Under the pieces are notes generated by a model. The model was not told where the DNA came from and did not search any database. It was given only the letters and a program-made list of their open reading frames with translations. Below, one piece after another: positions 1-5,700 of a DNA stretch of 5,700 nt (its first letter is position 1; each line of letters starts with the position of its first letter). Where the stretch lies: the NCBI GenBank assembly GCA_947464705.1, contig CANHYD010000165.1, positions 1-5,700 on the forward strand, given 5' to 3'. This DNA is from Verrucomicrobiota bacterium (GTDB lineage: Bacteria; Verrucomicrobiota; Verrucomicrobiia; Limisphaerales; UBA9464). The translations under genes were made by a program, and so were the position numbers.

Positions 1-482
1 ATCTTGGCCAACAGCCCCAGCGAGAACACGTTCTTGCCCTTGTCGCGACCCGTGCCGCCAATCGCCTCGACGGTCAGCGAGGAAATGGCAACGCCGACGT
101 GGCGGTACTTGGAGAGGTTTTCGGCCGGGATATCCTCGGCCTTCAGGTGATCGGAATCATAGATCACGATGCCACCGGGCTTGAGCGAGCCGAGGTGCGC
201 CTTGTAGCTGTGGTCGTAGAAGGCCAGCAGCATGTCGGCCTCGTCGCCGGCCGAGAGCACCTCACCGGAACCAATACGCACCTGGAAGATGGAAGGGCCG
301 CCAGAAATCGTGGAAGGAATGGTCATGAAGGTCATGACCTCTTGCTCGGAGCGGCCTGCGAGGCGGGCTAAGAAGCCGCCGATGGCCTGGATTCCGTCCT
401 GGGAATTGCCGGCGATACGGATGACCGCCTCGGAGATTTTTGAAATCTTGGGCGAAGATTGCGGAGAAGCAGCGGTGCTCAT
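1..482 (-). CDS. korA: 2-oxoacid:acceptor oxidoreductase alpha subunit, N-terminal gamma-domain part (partial)
   Basis: The first 160 residues are visible; the rest lies beyond the left edge. The family decarboxylates 2-oxoacids (2-oxoglutarate or pyruvate) to acyl-CoA in the cytoplasm, passing electrons to ferredoxin, with a separate beta subunit carrying thiamine diphosphate. Seen: after a polar N-terminus of about 15 residues comes a POR gamma-type domain, with RIAGNSQDGIQAIGG (22-36), a TIPSTISGGPSIFQVRI segment (54-70) matching the usual PSxxxGGPS motif, ADMLLAFYD (82-90), LKPGGIVIYDS (100-110) and a GGTGRDKGKNVFSLG stretch (142-156) that normally ends this domain. Family alpha subunits with a fused N-terminal gamma domain run to about 600 residues, so roughly three quarters would be missing. 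The ATG at 482 is chosen because no in-frame ATG, GTG or TTG lies between it and the upstream stop near 570; no clear Shine-Dalgarno precedes it. Substrate specificity cannot be told from this part, so the symbol is provisional. Confidence 0.88.
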   Translation of the reverse strand, partial: MSTAASPQSSPKISKISEAVIRIAGNSQDGIQAIGGFLARLAGRSEQEVMTFMTIPSTISGGPSIFQVRIGSGEVLSAGDEADMLLAFYDHSYKAHLGSLKPGGIVIYDSDHLKAEDIPAENLSKYRHVGVAISSLTVEAIGGTGRDKGKNVFSLGLLAK

Positions 483-667
483 TGATTCAAATGGATGTGA
501 CCGTTCCGCGAGAATCTGAGGGCGGAGCAGAAGGGCAAGACTCCAGCAGCCGATGTCGCGGTTCGGATTTCATCCTAGATTGGACTTGGAACGGGTCAAG
601 TGCGCCTGCGAACCACCTGTTCCGCCGCCTTGAGGGGCTTCCGAGGCTCCAGAGGGGCAATTGGGGC
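483..667. other. Intergenic gap between DUF1552 gene and korA
   Basis: This 185-bp stretch separates two genes on the same strand. Apart from the candidate promoter at 572-599 it holds a short direct repeat (GAGGGGC twice, roughly 630-660). I found no stable hairpin followed by a T-run that would serve as an intrinsic terminator for the DUF1592-DUF1552 operon, so the operon may end Rho-dependently or read through into korA. Short ORFs crossing it resemble no known protein. Confidence 0.5.
572..599 (-). promoter_or_regulatory. Candidate sigma70 promoter for korA
   Basis: Read on the minus strand, TTGACC (599-594) matches five of six bases of the -35 consensus. After a 16-bp spacer it is followed by TAGGAT (577-572), which matches four of six bases of the -10 consensus. 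Transcription would start near 565 and give a leader of about 80 nt before the ATG at 482. It lies in the gap after the DUF1552 stop, so korA could be expressed independently of the upstream operon. This is consensus matching by eye only. Confidence 0.4.
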
Positions 668-1993
668 TCAGCCGAGCGGCAGTGGTCCAGCGCTGCACAG
701 CCCAGGATTACCAAAGGTTTTTAGGTCATGGCCAAAACCTTGGGCAATCGACAGCCAGAGTCGGTTGTGGGGCGTCTTGTCGAGATGCAGGCAAAGGCCG
801 GTGCCGAACCCCAACCCGCCGCCCACCAGCACGAAGGGAATGTTGTCATGGGAGTGGCTGTTGCCCTTGCCCAGCTCGTTGGTCCAAAGAATTGTGGTGT
901 GGTCGAGCAGAGAGCCATGGCCCCCGGGATCGGGTGTTGCCGCCAGTTTCTGCGCCAGCGCGGCGATCTCGCCGGCGAACCAACGGTTGATCTTCACCAG
1001 TTTCTCCTGTGAGCCGGTGTTGAGATCCGGATCGTGCGAGAGCGAGTGGTGGCCGTCTTCGATACCCAGCCAGCGCATTCGAGCTTGCCCGACCGAGTTC
1101 GTGTATTGCAGCGAGGCCACTTGGGCCATGTCGTTGGCGAAGGCATTGACCAGCAGGTCGGCCTGCATGCGGGACACTTGGGGGATGGCATCGTTTTCTG
1201 TGCCGACGCCCGGTTCCAGAACTGGGGCGGCCATCCGCAGTTTTTGCCGCCCCGCCTCGGTGATCTCTCGCTCCATCTCGCGGACGAGGGTGGCGTTCTG
1301 GTCGAGCAAGGCCCGCTCTTCTCGCCCCAACCGTCGGGAGACTTGCTTCAGATCCGATCGAACCTGGTCGAGGACACTCCCCAGATTCTCACGGTCTTTG
1401 ACCTGCCCGTAGAGTTTCTCGAACACCTCGTAAGGATCCGAAAGGGGAGCGACCGGTTGATTGGATCCGGCGTAGGTCCAACGGGTCCAGGGATCGGCCC
1501 GATGCGGCACCCCGACGCCCAGTTCCAAGGATCCAAAGCGAGTCCGCGTTTCGGGTCGGCTCTGCAGAAAACTTTTTAGTTCCTGGTCGATGGACGGCCC
1601 GCTGGCCCAGCCGGCCGGCGTGTCGGAGCCTCCCTGGATATTTCCCGGGAGCAATTCGATGCCCGTCAGCAAGCAGCTCATGCCGCGCATGTGTCCGTCA
1701 CCGTCGCCGCGAACTCGGTTGCTCAATCCTTTGAGGATGAGCATCCGGTCGCGGTACGGGCTCAATGGCTCCAAGATGGGCTTGAGCTGGAAGTCGGTGC
1801 CTGCGGTTTCCGGCCAGAACTCGTTGGGGACGGTGCCGTTGGGAGTGAAGACGAAGACAATCTTCGGTTTTGAGGTCGACCGGCCGGCCGCGCGGAGCGA
1901 GGGCAGGCTGCCCAGGAAGGGCAAGACCGCGGCGGAGAGGCCCAGATCCTGAAGGAAGCGGCGACGCGGCGTGGATGTGAGTCGGGTCTTCAT
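668..1993 (-). CDS. DUF1552 domain-containing exported protein (Tat-type signal)
   Basis: A 441-residue protein whose length and motifs fit a complete member of the DUF1552 family, found mostly in Planctomycetota, Verrucomicrobiota and myxobacteria; its biochemical role is unknown. Seen: an N-terminal PRRRFLQ (9-15) followed by a hydrophobic stretch (about 18-35) resembles a twin-arginine signal. The mature part opens with KIVFVFTPNGTVPNEFWP (44-61), then GHMRGMSCLLTG (100-111), a charged helical, possibly coiled-coil segment (about 195-255), the histidine cluster DGHHSLSH (313-320), INRWFAGEIAALAQKL (335-350), and LLDHTTILWTNELGKGNSHSHDNIPFVLVGG (in 362-392), the best-conserved part. The end, TFGNPGLCSAGPLPLG, resembles family C-termini. 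The histidine/aspartate motifs recall the DUF1501 and alkaline phosphatase/sulfatase-like fold, so a metal-dependent hydrolase-like role is possible, but that is inference. Its ATG overlaps the stop of the DUF1592 gene by four bases, suggesting coupled translation and joint function; the Shine-Dalgarno is weak. Confidence 0.9.
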   Translation of the reverse strand: MKTRLTSTPRRRFLQDLGLSAAVLPFLGSLPSLRAAGRSTSKPKIVFVFTPNGTVPNEFWPETAGTDFQLKPILEPLSPYRDRMLILKGLSNRVRGDGDGHMRGMSCLLTGIELLPGNIQGGSDTPAGWASGPSIDQELKSFLQSRPETRTRFGSLELGVGVPHRADPWTRWTYAGSNQPVAPLSDPYEVFEKLYGQVKDRENLGSVLDQVRSDLKQVSRRLGREERALLDQNATLVREMEREITEAGRQKLRMAAPVLEPGVGTENDAIPQVSRMQADLLVNAFANDMAQVASLQYTNSVGQARMRWLGIEDGHHSLSHDPDLNTGSQEKLVKINRWFAGEIAALAQKLAATPDPGGHGSLLDHTTILWTNELGKGNSHSHDNIPFVLVGGGLGFGTGLCLHLDKTPHNRLWLSIAQGFGHDLKTFGNPGLCSAGPLPLG

Positions 1994-4395
1994 TTCCGTG
2001 ACAGGTTCTTCGGATCCAAGGTGGCTGTGTGAACGGCGATCTCCACTAGAAGTTCGCGAATATTGCAGTTCGAGTGTTCAAAGCCCGAATCGAGCTTCGG
2101 GAGCGACTCCGCCCCATAGGCGCCCGGTGCCTGTTGGACGGTGTGCTGGAAGAGTTGTCGGACGAACCCTCGGCGCGCGTCGGGGCTTTCAGCCGCATGG
2201 CGGGCGAGGTCTCGGGGGCCCCGCAGGGTCAGCGTCTTGCCGTCGGCCGTCTGATACTCGGCGGTGGCGTTGACGGGTTTCTGGGTGTCCTTCAGTCGGA
2301 ATCGCCCGACGGCGTCAAATTGCTCGAGACTGAAGCCCAACGGGTTGATGGTCGCGTGGCAAGCCATGCACTGCGGTTTTTCGGTCAGTTGAGTGACTTT
2401 CTCGCGCATGGTCAGTGACGGATCAAATCGGTCGTCCATGAACTCGATGGCCATCGGCGGCGGTTTGAGAAAACGACCTAGCACCTTGCGTGTCAGGAAG
2501 ACACCCCGATGGATCGGAGACGAAGACCGGTAGTAGGAATGGGCCGAGAGGAGGAACGGATGCGTGAGCACCCCGGCCCGTTGTTCCGGATCGAAACGCA
2601 CGGGGACAAAAGCGTCATCGACGGCGTTGGTGCTCCCACCGCCTGCCCCACCGTGGAGACTCCGAGCGCTCTCGACTCCGTAATACCGGCGCAATGGGGC
2701 ATTGAGGTGGATCTCGTCGGACAAGAGCAATTGTCGGTAATCGGAGGCTGGGCTCCACACCACCGATTCTACGAAATGATTCAGGGAAGTTCGCAGATCC
2801 TGGACCAGTTCGGCATCAAATCCGGGATAGGCCTTGGGATCCTTGGCGATCTCATCGGCCGCATCGGTGTCGAGCCAGTGATCGAAGAACCCGCGCAACT
2901 TGGCCTTGGCACGAGGGTTTTGGATCATGCGTTGGGCCTGGGCGCGGATTTGTTCCGGAGTGGTGACTTCGTTGCGGTCCGCGGCCTTTCGGAGCGCCTC
3001 GTCCGGGAGTGAGTCCCATAACACCAGAGCCAGACGCGCCGCCGTTGCATGGCTATCCTGGCGTCCTTCCAGCTCCGGATAGAGGAAGCGCGGGGAGGTC
3101 AATACCGCCAGCACCGACCGTTTCACCGAGTCTTCCAAAGCGACCCCGGGCTGGAACCAGACGTCCACGGTCCGACGCCGCAACTCCGCATCCAGAGGGC
3201 GTCGGAAAGCCCGCTCCGCCAACTGCGCGCAGAAGTCCTGCATCCGGCGGCTGAGTTCGGTGCGGTTGGTTTGGTTGGCGGGGATACCCGCCAGGCGATG
3301 GATCCGTCCGGCCACCCGCTCCGAGGTCTCGGTTCCGGCTCGGGTGATGGTCCGCCACCATTCCTTGGAGATCGAATGCCCGCGCTCATATCCCAGACTG
3401 GAGTCGTCGGCCGGGAATGCGGTGCCGATCACCGGGGTGGCCGATGACGGGTCGGGAGAAAGGACCGACGAGGGGATCCCTGTCCACGGCCCATGCGGCG
3501 GCTTCCACTCGAGCCTCACGGCGGCCGTCTTCTCCTTGAATTTGAAGTAATCGAGGCGCAGGGGATAGCTCCGTCCACCCAACAAGTACACAGCCCCCGA
3601 TCCTTGGCGCTCCACGCCCCCCGAACTCACCCACAAATCAATGAGAGCCACTTCGCGCTTGGCATCTGAGTCATCGCGTCGATTGCTGTCGCCGGCCGCC
3701 AGGTCGGTGTTGACGTAGAGCCGGGCCCCATTGGGGGTTGTCACCCGAAACTGGTATTCACCGGACTCCGGCGCCAGAACCGAACCGCTCCAGGCGATGG
3801 AGAATTGGTCGGCCGTAATGTCTGGGGTCGGAGAGTTGGTCCCGAAGTCGAAGCGGACGGTCGGATCAATCCGCTGAAGGGCCGACTTGTCCTTCTTGTT
3901 CATACCCTTCGACTGGAAATACTCGGCCTGAAGTCCCCCGGATCGCTCGGTTTGACGGCTCTCGGTGAAACCACTCAGCAGGTCGGCGATCGATTCGCGG
4001 TAGCGCCGCTGGGTGAGGCGGCTGAACTCGATCCGTTCGGGGGTGTTCCGGGCACGCGCCTGGGGTGAGTAGAAGGCTCCGTGGATGAATTCGGCCACCA
4101 AGCGAGCATCGGCCTCGGAGGTTTTTTCCGGGCGGTCGTCGGGCATGGTCCGGTGAATGTACCGGGCCAGCGACGCCACAGACTGTTCGCCGTAGAGTGT
4201 TTCATCGTACTGGCCGGCGACCCCTTCGCCCTGGGGTCCGTGGCAGCGGGCGCAATCTTCGCGATAAATGGTGTCTCCCGAACGGGTCGAGGCGGTGGCG
4301 TGGGCGACGGAACTAGCGCTCCCACCCCGCCGTCCCGCACACGCGGCCACGGTCAGGCCCGTCACGATCAGGGATATCCAGTGAAAACGTTTCAT
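1990..4395 (-). CDS. DUF1592/DUF1588/DUF1585 (PSD-type) lipoprotein with cytochrome c and PA14-like domains
   Basis: An 801-residue exported protein. The start at 4395 is chosen because MKRFHWISLIVTGLTVAAC is a clean lipoprotein signal with lipobox VAAC (Cys19); the frame runs open to 4605 but would bury this signal behind 70 residues and overlap the divergent gene. Domains in order: a class I cytochrome c-like domain (about 38-107) with heme motif CARCH (48-52) and likely axial Met84 in TMP; a PSD3/DUF1587-like segment (118-145, RIEFSRLTQRRYRESIADLL); a PA14-like beta-rich domain (about 153-300, with SGEYQFRVTTPNGARLYVN and ending RLEWKPP); PSD5/DUF1595 (about 380-437, LAERAFRRPL); PSD4/DUF1592 (about 438-575); PSCyt3/DUF1588 (about 605-700) with a second heme-type motif CMACH (676-680) and NPLGFSLEQFDAVGRFR; PSD2/DUF1585 (about 720-795). 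These domains are named for planctomycetal cytochrome proteins of unknown function. Role inferred: membrane-anchored redox protein, possibly acting on polymeric carbohydrate, working with the coupled DUF1552 protein. Confidence 0.92.
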   Translation of the reverse strand: MKRFHWISLIVTGLTVAACAGRRGGSASSVAHATASTRSGDTIYREDCARCHGPQGEGVAGQYDETLYGEQSVASLARYIHRTMPDDRPEKTSEADARLVAEFIHGAFYSPQARARNTPERIEFSRLTQRRYRESIADLLSGFTESRQTERSGGLQAEYFQSKGMNKKDKSALQRIDPTVRFDFGTNSPTPDITADQFSIAWSGSVLAPESGEYQFRVTTPNGARLYVNTDLAAGDSNRRDDSDAKREVALIDLWVSSGGVERQGSGAVYLLGGRSYPLRLDYFKFKEKTAAVRLEWKPPHGPWTGIPSSVLSPDPSSATPVIGTAFPADDSSLGYERGHSISKEWWRTITRAGTETSERVAGRIHRLAGIPANQTNRTELSRRMQDFCAQLAERAFRRPLDAELRRRTVDVWFQPGVALEDSVKRSVLAVLTSPRFLYPELEGRQDSHATAARLALVLWDSLPDEALRKAADRNEVTTPEQIRAQAQRMIQNPRAKAKLRGFFDHWLDTDAADEIAKDPKAYPGFDAELVQDLRTSLNHFVESVVWSPASDYRQLLLSDEIHLNAPLRRYYGVESARSLHGGAGGGSTNAVDDAFVPVRFDPEQRAGVLTHPFLLSAHSYYRSSSPIHRGVFLTRKVLGRFLKPPPMAIEFMDDRFDPSLTMREKVTQLTEKPQCMACHATINPLGFSLEQFDAVGRFRLKDTQKPVNATAEYQTADGKTLTLRGPRDLARHAAESPDARRGFVRQLFQHTVQQAPGAYGAESLPKLDSGFEHSNCNIRELLVEIAVHTATLDPKNLSRK

Positions 4396-4507
4396 CCGCA
4401 CTCGCGTCCAATCCCTGAATTCCCTTCTTGGATCAATGGCCAAATTCAGAGCGTTCATCCCGAGGAGGGCTTGCCTTTGGGCACCGGCTGGATGGCAATG
4501 CGGCCGG
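4396..4507. promoter_or_regulatory. Divergent intergenic region with imperfect inverted repeat
   Basis: This 112-bp gap lies between divergent starts (DUF1592 gene leftward from 4395, pstS-like gene rightward from 4508), so it should hold promoters for both. No convincing -35/-10 pair was found on either strand. It contains a perfect 7-bp inverted repeat, CTGAATT (4415-4421) and AATTCAG (4443-4449), enclosing TGG/CCA (4429-4431 and 4440-4442), giving a 35-bp imperfect dyad that could be an operator or a leader hairpin. An AGGAGG at 4463-4468 is not followed by a well-placed in-frame start. Confidence 0.4.
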
Positions 4508-5341
4508 ATGAAACCTTGGGCTTGGTGGTTCTGGATCGGATGGATGCTCACTGCGTCCCTTGGGCTGAGTGCCGCGGACCTGTCGGTCCAGGGTTCCGAT
4601 ACCATGGTGCTGCTGGCTCAGCGATGGGCCACCGCCTACATGGGCAGTCATCCCGGATTGCGGATCGAGGTCAGCGGGGGCGGTTCTGGGACCGGGGTCG
4701 CGGCGCTGGTGAACCGAACGGCCGACCTGGCGACCTGTTCCCGGAAGATCCGCGCCCGCGAGGTGGAGTCCTATGTGCGGGCCTTCGGAGTCCGTCCGCG
4801 GGAGTACCCGGTCGCCTTGGATGCGGTGTTGGTGCATGTGCATCCGTCCAACCCGGTGAGCGCCCTCGATTTCGACCAGTTGTCGGGCCTCTTCTCGGGG
4901 CGTATCCGCAACTGGAAGCAGGTCGGCGGCAAGGATCAGCCGGTGGTCCTCTATGGGCGAGAAAGCAGCTCAGGCACCTGTGAGTTCTTCCGGGAAACAG
5001 TGCTTCGTGGGGGCGATTATTCGTCCTCCTTGCAGCCACTGCAGGGCAGCGCTCAGGTGGTGGCTTCGGTGGCGGCCGACCCCGGAGGATTGGGTTTTTC
5101 CGGCGGGCTTCCCGGGGCCGGAACCCGACGACTGCGACTAGCCCAACGGCCCGGACAAACTCCGGAGGAGGCCTCCGAAGCCACCGTGCGCAGCGGCCGC
5201 TATCCGTTGTGGCGGCGGCTGTATGTGTATGTCCACGTACCGGTCGACCGGGGGGCGGTCCAAGACTGGGTGACCTGGATGCGGGGCAAGGAAGGCCAGT
5301 CCATGCTGGGCGAATTGGGCTTCTATCGATTGGAACCCTAA
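4508..5341 (+). CDS. pstS: PstS-family phosphate-binding periplasmic protein
   Basis: A 277-residue substrate-binding protein of the PBP-like (PF12849) phosphate type, which captures phosphate outside the membrane for the PstCAB importer. Seen: a signal peptide of about 23 residues (WAWWFWIGWMLTASLGLSAA, cleavage likely after Ala23, no lipobox), then the phosphate-loop motifs GSDTM (29-33), SGGGSGTG (56-63), CSRKI (77-81) and GRESSSGT (140-147). NPVSALDFDQLSGLFSGRI (114-132), VVASVAADPGGLGFSG (184-199) and YPLWRRLYVYVHVP (222-235) are further family landmarks. Length is normal and the C-terminus GFYRLEP fits. The ATG at 4508 is preferred because it opens directly on the signal peptide; an in-frame ATG at 4436 would add 24 residues and leave only 40 bp for two divergent promoters. 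Shine-Dalgarno is weak. No pstC, pstA or pstB follows within the remaining 359 bp. Two cysteines, the only ones, sit beside ligand loops. The symbol denotes the family; another oxyanion is possible. Confidence 0.88.
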   Translation: MKPWAWWFWIGWMLTASLGLSAADLSVQGSDTMVLLAQRWATAYMGSHPGLRIEVSGGGSGTGVAALVNRTADLATCSRKIRAREVESYVRAFGVRPREYPVALDAVLVHVHPSNPVSALDFDQLSGLFSGRIRNWKQVGGKDQPVVLYGRESSSGTCEFFRETVLRGGDYSSSLQPLQGSAQVVASVAADPGGLGFSGGLPGAGTRRLRLAQRPGQTPEEASEATVRSGRYPLWRRLYVYVHVPVDRGAVQDWVTWMRGKEGQSMLGELGFYRLEP

Positions 5342-5450
5342 GTCGGAACGATTCCGTTGGGAGGAAAGGGATGGCGTGGCGGATTTTGTCGCAAGACGAG
5401 GCGAGAGCGAGGCGCGGGCCGATGGAAGGCCCATAGTTGAAACCCGGATC
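5342..5450 (+). other. Post-pstS spacer with Shine-Dalgarno-like site and short overlapping ORFs
   Basis: No supported gene. GGGAGGA at 5359-5365 is the best ribosome-binding sequence in the window and precedes two candidate starts: ATG at 5371 (21 codons, stop at 5434-5436) and GTG at 5376 (47 codons in another frame, running into the tandem repeats, stop at 5517-5519). Neither peptide is recognised. Two small hairpins are present: CGGAA/TTCCG (5344-5356) and GGGCC/GGCCC (5416-5432). Neither has a T-run, so neither is a good intrinsic terminator. The stretch abuts the 45-bp repeats and may be part of the same element. Confidence 0.3.
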
Positions 5451-5568
5451 GATCTCCCAGCGCTCCTGACCCGACCAGCCTCCCAGGTAGGGACCGATCT
5501 CCCCGCGCTCCTGACCTGAAAAGCCTCCGGGGTAGGGACCGATCTCCGAGCGGTCCGGCACCGCAGAC
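5451..5568. repeat. Tandem repeat, 45-bp period (two full copies plus a decaying third)
   Basis: Copies begin at GATCTCC at 5451, 5496 and 5541, exactly 45 bp apart. Copies one (5451-5495) and two (5496-5540) match at 39 of 45 positions by my alignment. Both contain GCGCTCCTGACC and end in GGTAGGGACC. The third keeps its start (GATCTCC, then GAGCGGTCC) and fades by about 5568. Because 45 is a multiple of three, each unit reads as a 15-residue repeat in open frames; on the minus strand one frame gives IGPYLGGWSGQERGE-like units. This looks like intergenic repeat DNA and not a gene, since the minus-strand frames run antisense into pstS. Confidence 0.8.
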
Positions 5569-5598
5569 ATGGCGCTTTCGGAGAAATCGCCCTACCCC
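5529..5598. repeat. Long imperfect inverted repeat / hairpin within the repeat region
   Basis: The arms pair as GGGGTAGGG (5529-5537) with CCCTACCCC (5590-5598), CGAT (5540-5543) with ATCG (5586-5589), CTCCG (5544-5548) with CGGAG (5579-5583), and AGCG (5549-5552) with CGCT (5573-5576). That is 22 base pairs interrupted only by two-base one-sided bulges. The left arm is the junction of tandem copies two and three, so the right arm is effectively an inverted copy of that junction. The loop can alternatively form a local hairpin GCGGT/ACCGC (5550-5564). No T-run follows. Confidence 0.7.
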
Positions 5599-5635
5599 CA
5601 GAGCTCGCCGGACCTTGGCCAGCCCTTAGCAAGTC

Positions 5636-5700
5636 CCTCTCTCCTTGTCCCGACCATCCTCCCAGGTAGGGACCGATCTCCCCGCGCTCCTGACTCGAAC
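5636..5700. repeat. Further copies of the 45-bp repeat, continuing past the window edge
   Basis: After about 40 bp of unrelated sequence the repeat resumes. The stretch up to 5674 matches the right-hand part of the unit closely (CCGACCATCCTCCCAGG then TAGGGACC, one mismatch from copy one over the last 24 bases), with its left part degenerate and carrying one extra base. A new unit starts with GATCTCCCCGCGCTCCTGAC at 5675 and is cut at 5700. The offset from the third copy (5541) is 134 bp, one short of three periods, suggesting a once-continuous array with one decayed unit. Confidence 0.7.

Noticed and set aside
600..1579. Long plus-strand ORFs antisense to the DUF1552 gene (270 and 181 codons)
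   Set aside because: Their translations show no recognisable family, are rich in Arg, Ser and Pro as expected for shadow frames of GC-rich coding DNA, and the minus strand carries a clear DUF1552 protein.
4396..4605. N-terminal extension of the DUF1592 gene to an upstream start at 4605
   Set aside because: The added 70 residues have no signal features, would bury the lipoprotein signal starting at 4395, and would overlap the divergent pstS-like coding start.
4081..4983. 300-codon plus-strand ORF spanning the DUF1592 5' end and pstS start
   Set aside because: It is in a different frame from pstS, crosses the intergenic region, and has no recognisable domain; it is a GC-driven shadow.
5344..5356. 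Intrinsic terminator for pstS at the CGGAA/TTCCG hairpin
   Set aside because: The stem is only five base pairs and is followed by a G/A-rich stretch, not a T-run.
4671..5632. Minus-strand ORFs (299 and 164 codons) antisense to pstS and running through the repeats
   Set aside because: They overlap a well-supported PstS-like gene, and their repetitive part is simply the 45-bp tandem repeat read in open frames.
5451..5700. CRISPR array
   Set aside because: The repeats are directly adjacent with no unique spacers of constant length, copies diverge, and no cas gene is present.

Overview
The window looks like chromosomal DNA from a GC-rich bacterium of the Planctomycetota/Verrucomicrobiota group, more likely Verrucomicrobiota. 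This rests mainly on the paired DUF1592 (cytochrome c/PSD-type) and DUF1552 genes, which are typical of those phyla and also occur in some myxobacteria. The genus cannot be told from the sequence.

Layout: (1) 1-482, minus strand: 5' part of a 2-oxoacid:acceptor (ferredoxin) oxidoreductase alpha-subunit gene (korA type), cut by the window edge. (2) 483-667: intergenic gap with a plausible sigma70 promoter for korA. (3) 668-4395, minus strand: a two-gene operon. The first gene encodes an 801-residue lipoprotein with an N-terminal cytochrome c domain, a PA14-like domain and the PSD-type domains. The second encodes a 441-residue DUF1552 protein with a twin-arginine-like signal, and overlaps the first by an ATGA. 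(4) 4396-4507: 112-bp divergent intergenic region with a 35-bp imperfect inverted repeat. (5) 4508-5341, plus strand: a PstS-like phosphate-binding protein. (6) 5342-5700: no convincing gene; a 45-bp-period tandem repeat, a 70-nt imperfect hairpin built partly from an inverted piece of that repeat, and two mutually exclusive short ORFs behind a strong Shine-Dalgarno-like sequence.

How the genes relate: the DUF1592 and DUF1552 proteins are both predicted to be exported and are probably translationally coupled, so they likely act together outside the cytoplasm. The two CxxCH motifs point to redox chemistry and the PA14-like domain to carbohydrate or surface binding, but the substrate is unknown. 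The PstS-like protein probably feeds phosphate to an ABC importer encoded elsewhere, since no permease gene follows within the remaining 359 bp. korA belongs to central carbon metabolism and seems transcriptionally separate. The least explained parts are the repeat region after pstS and the function of the exported DUF1592/DUF1552 pair.
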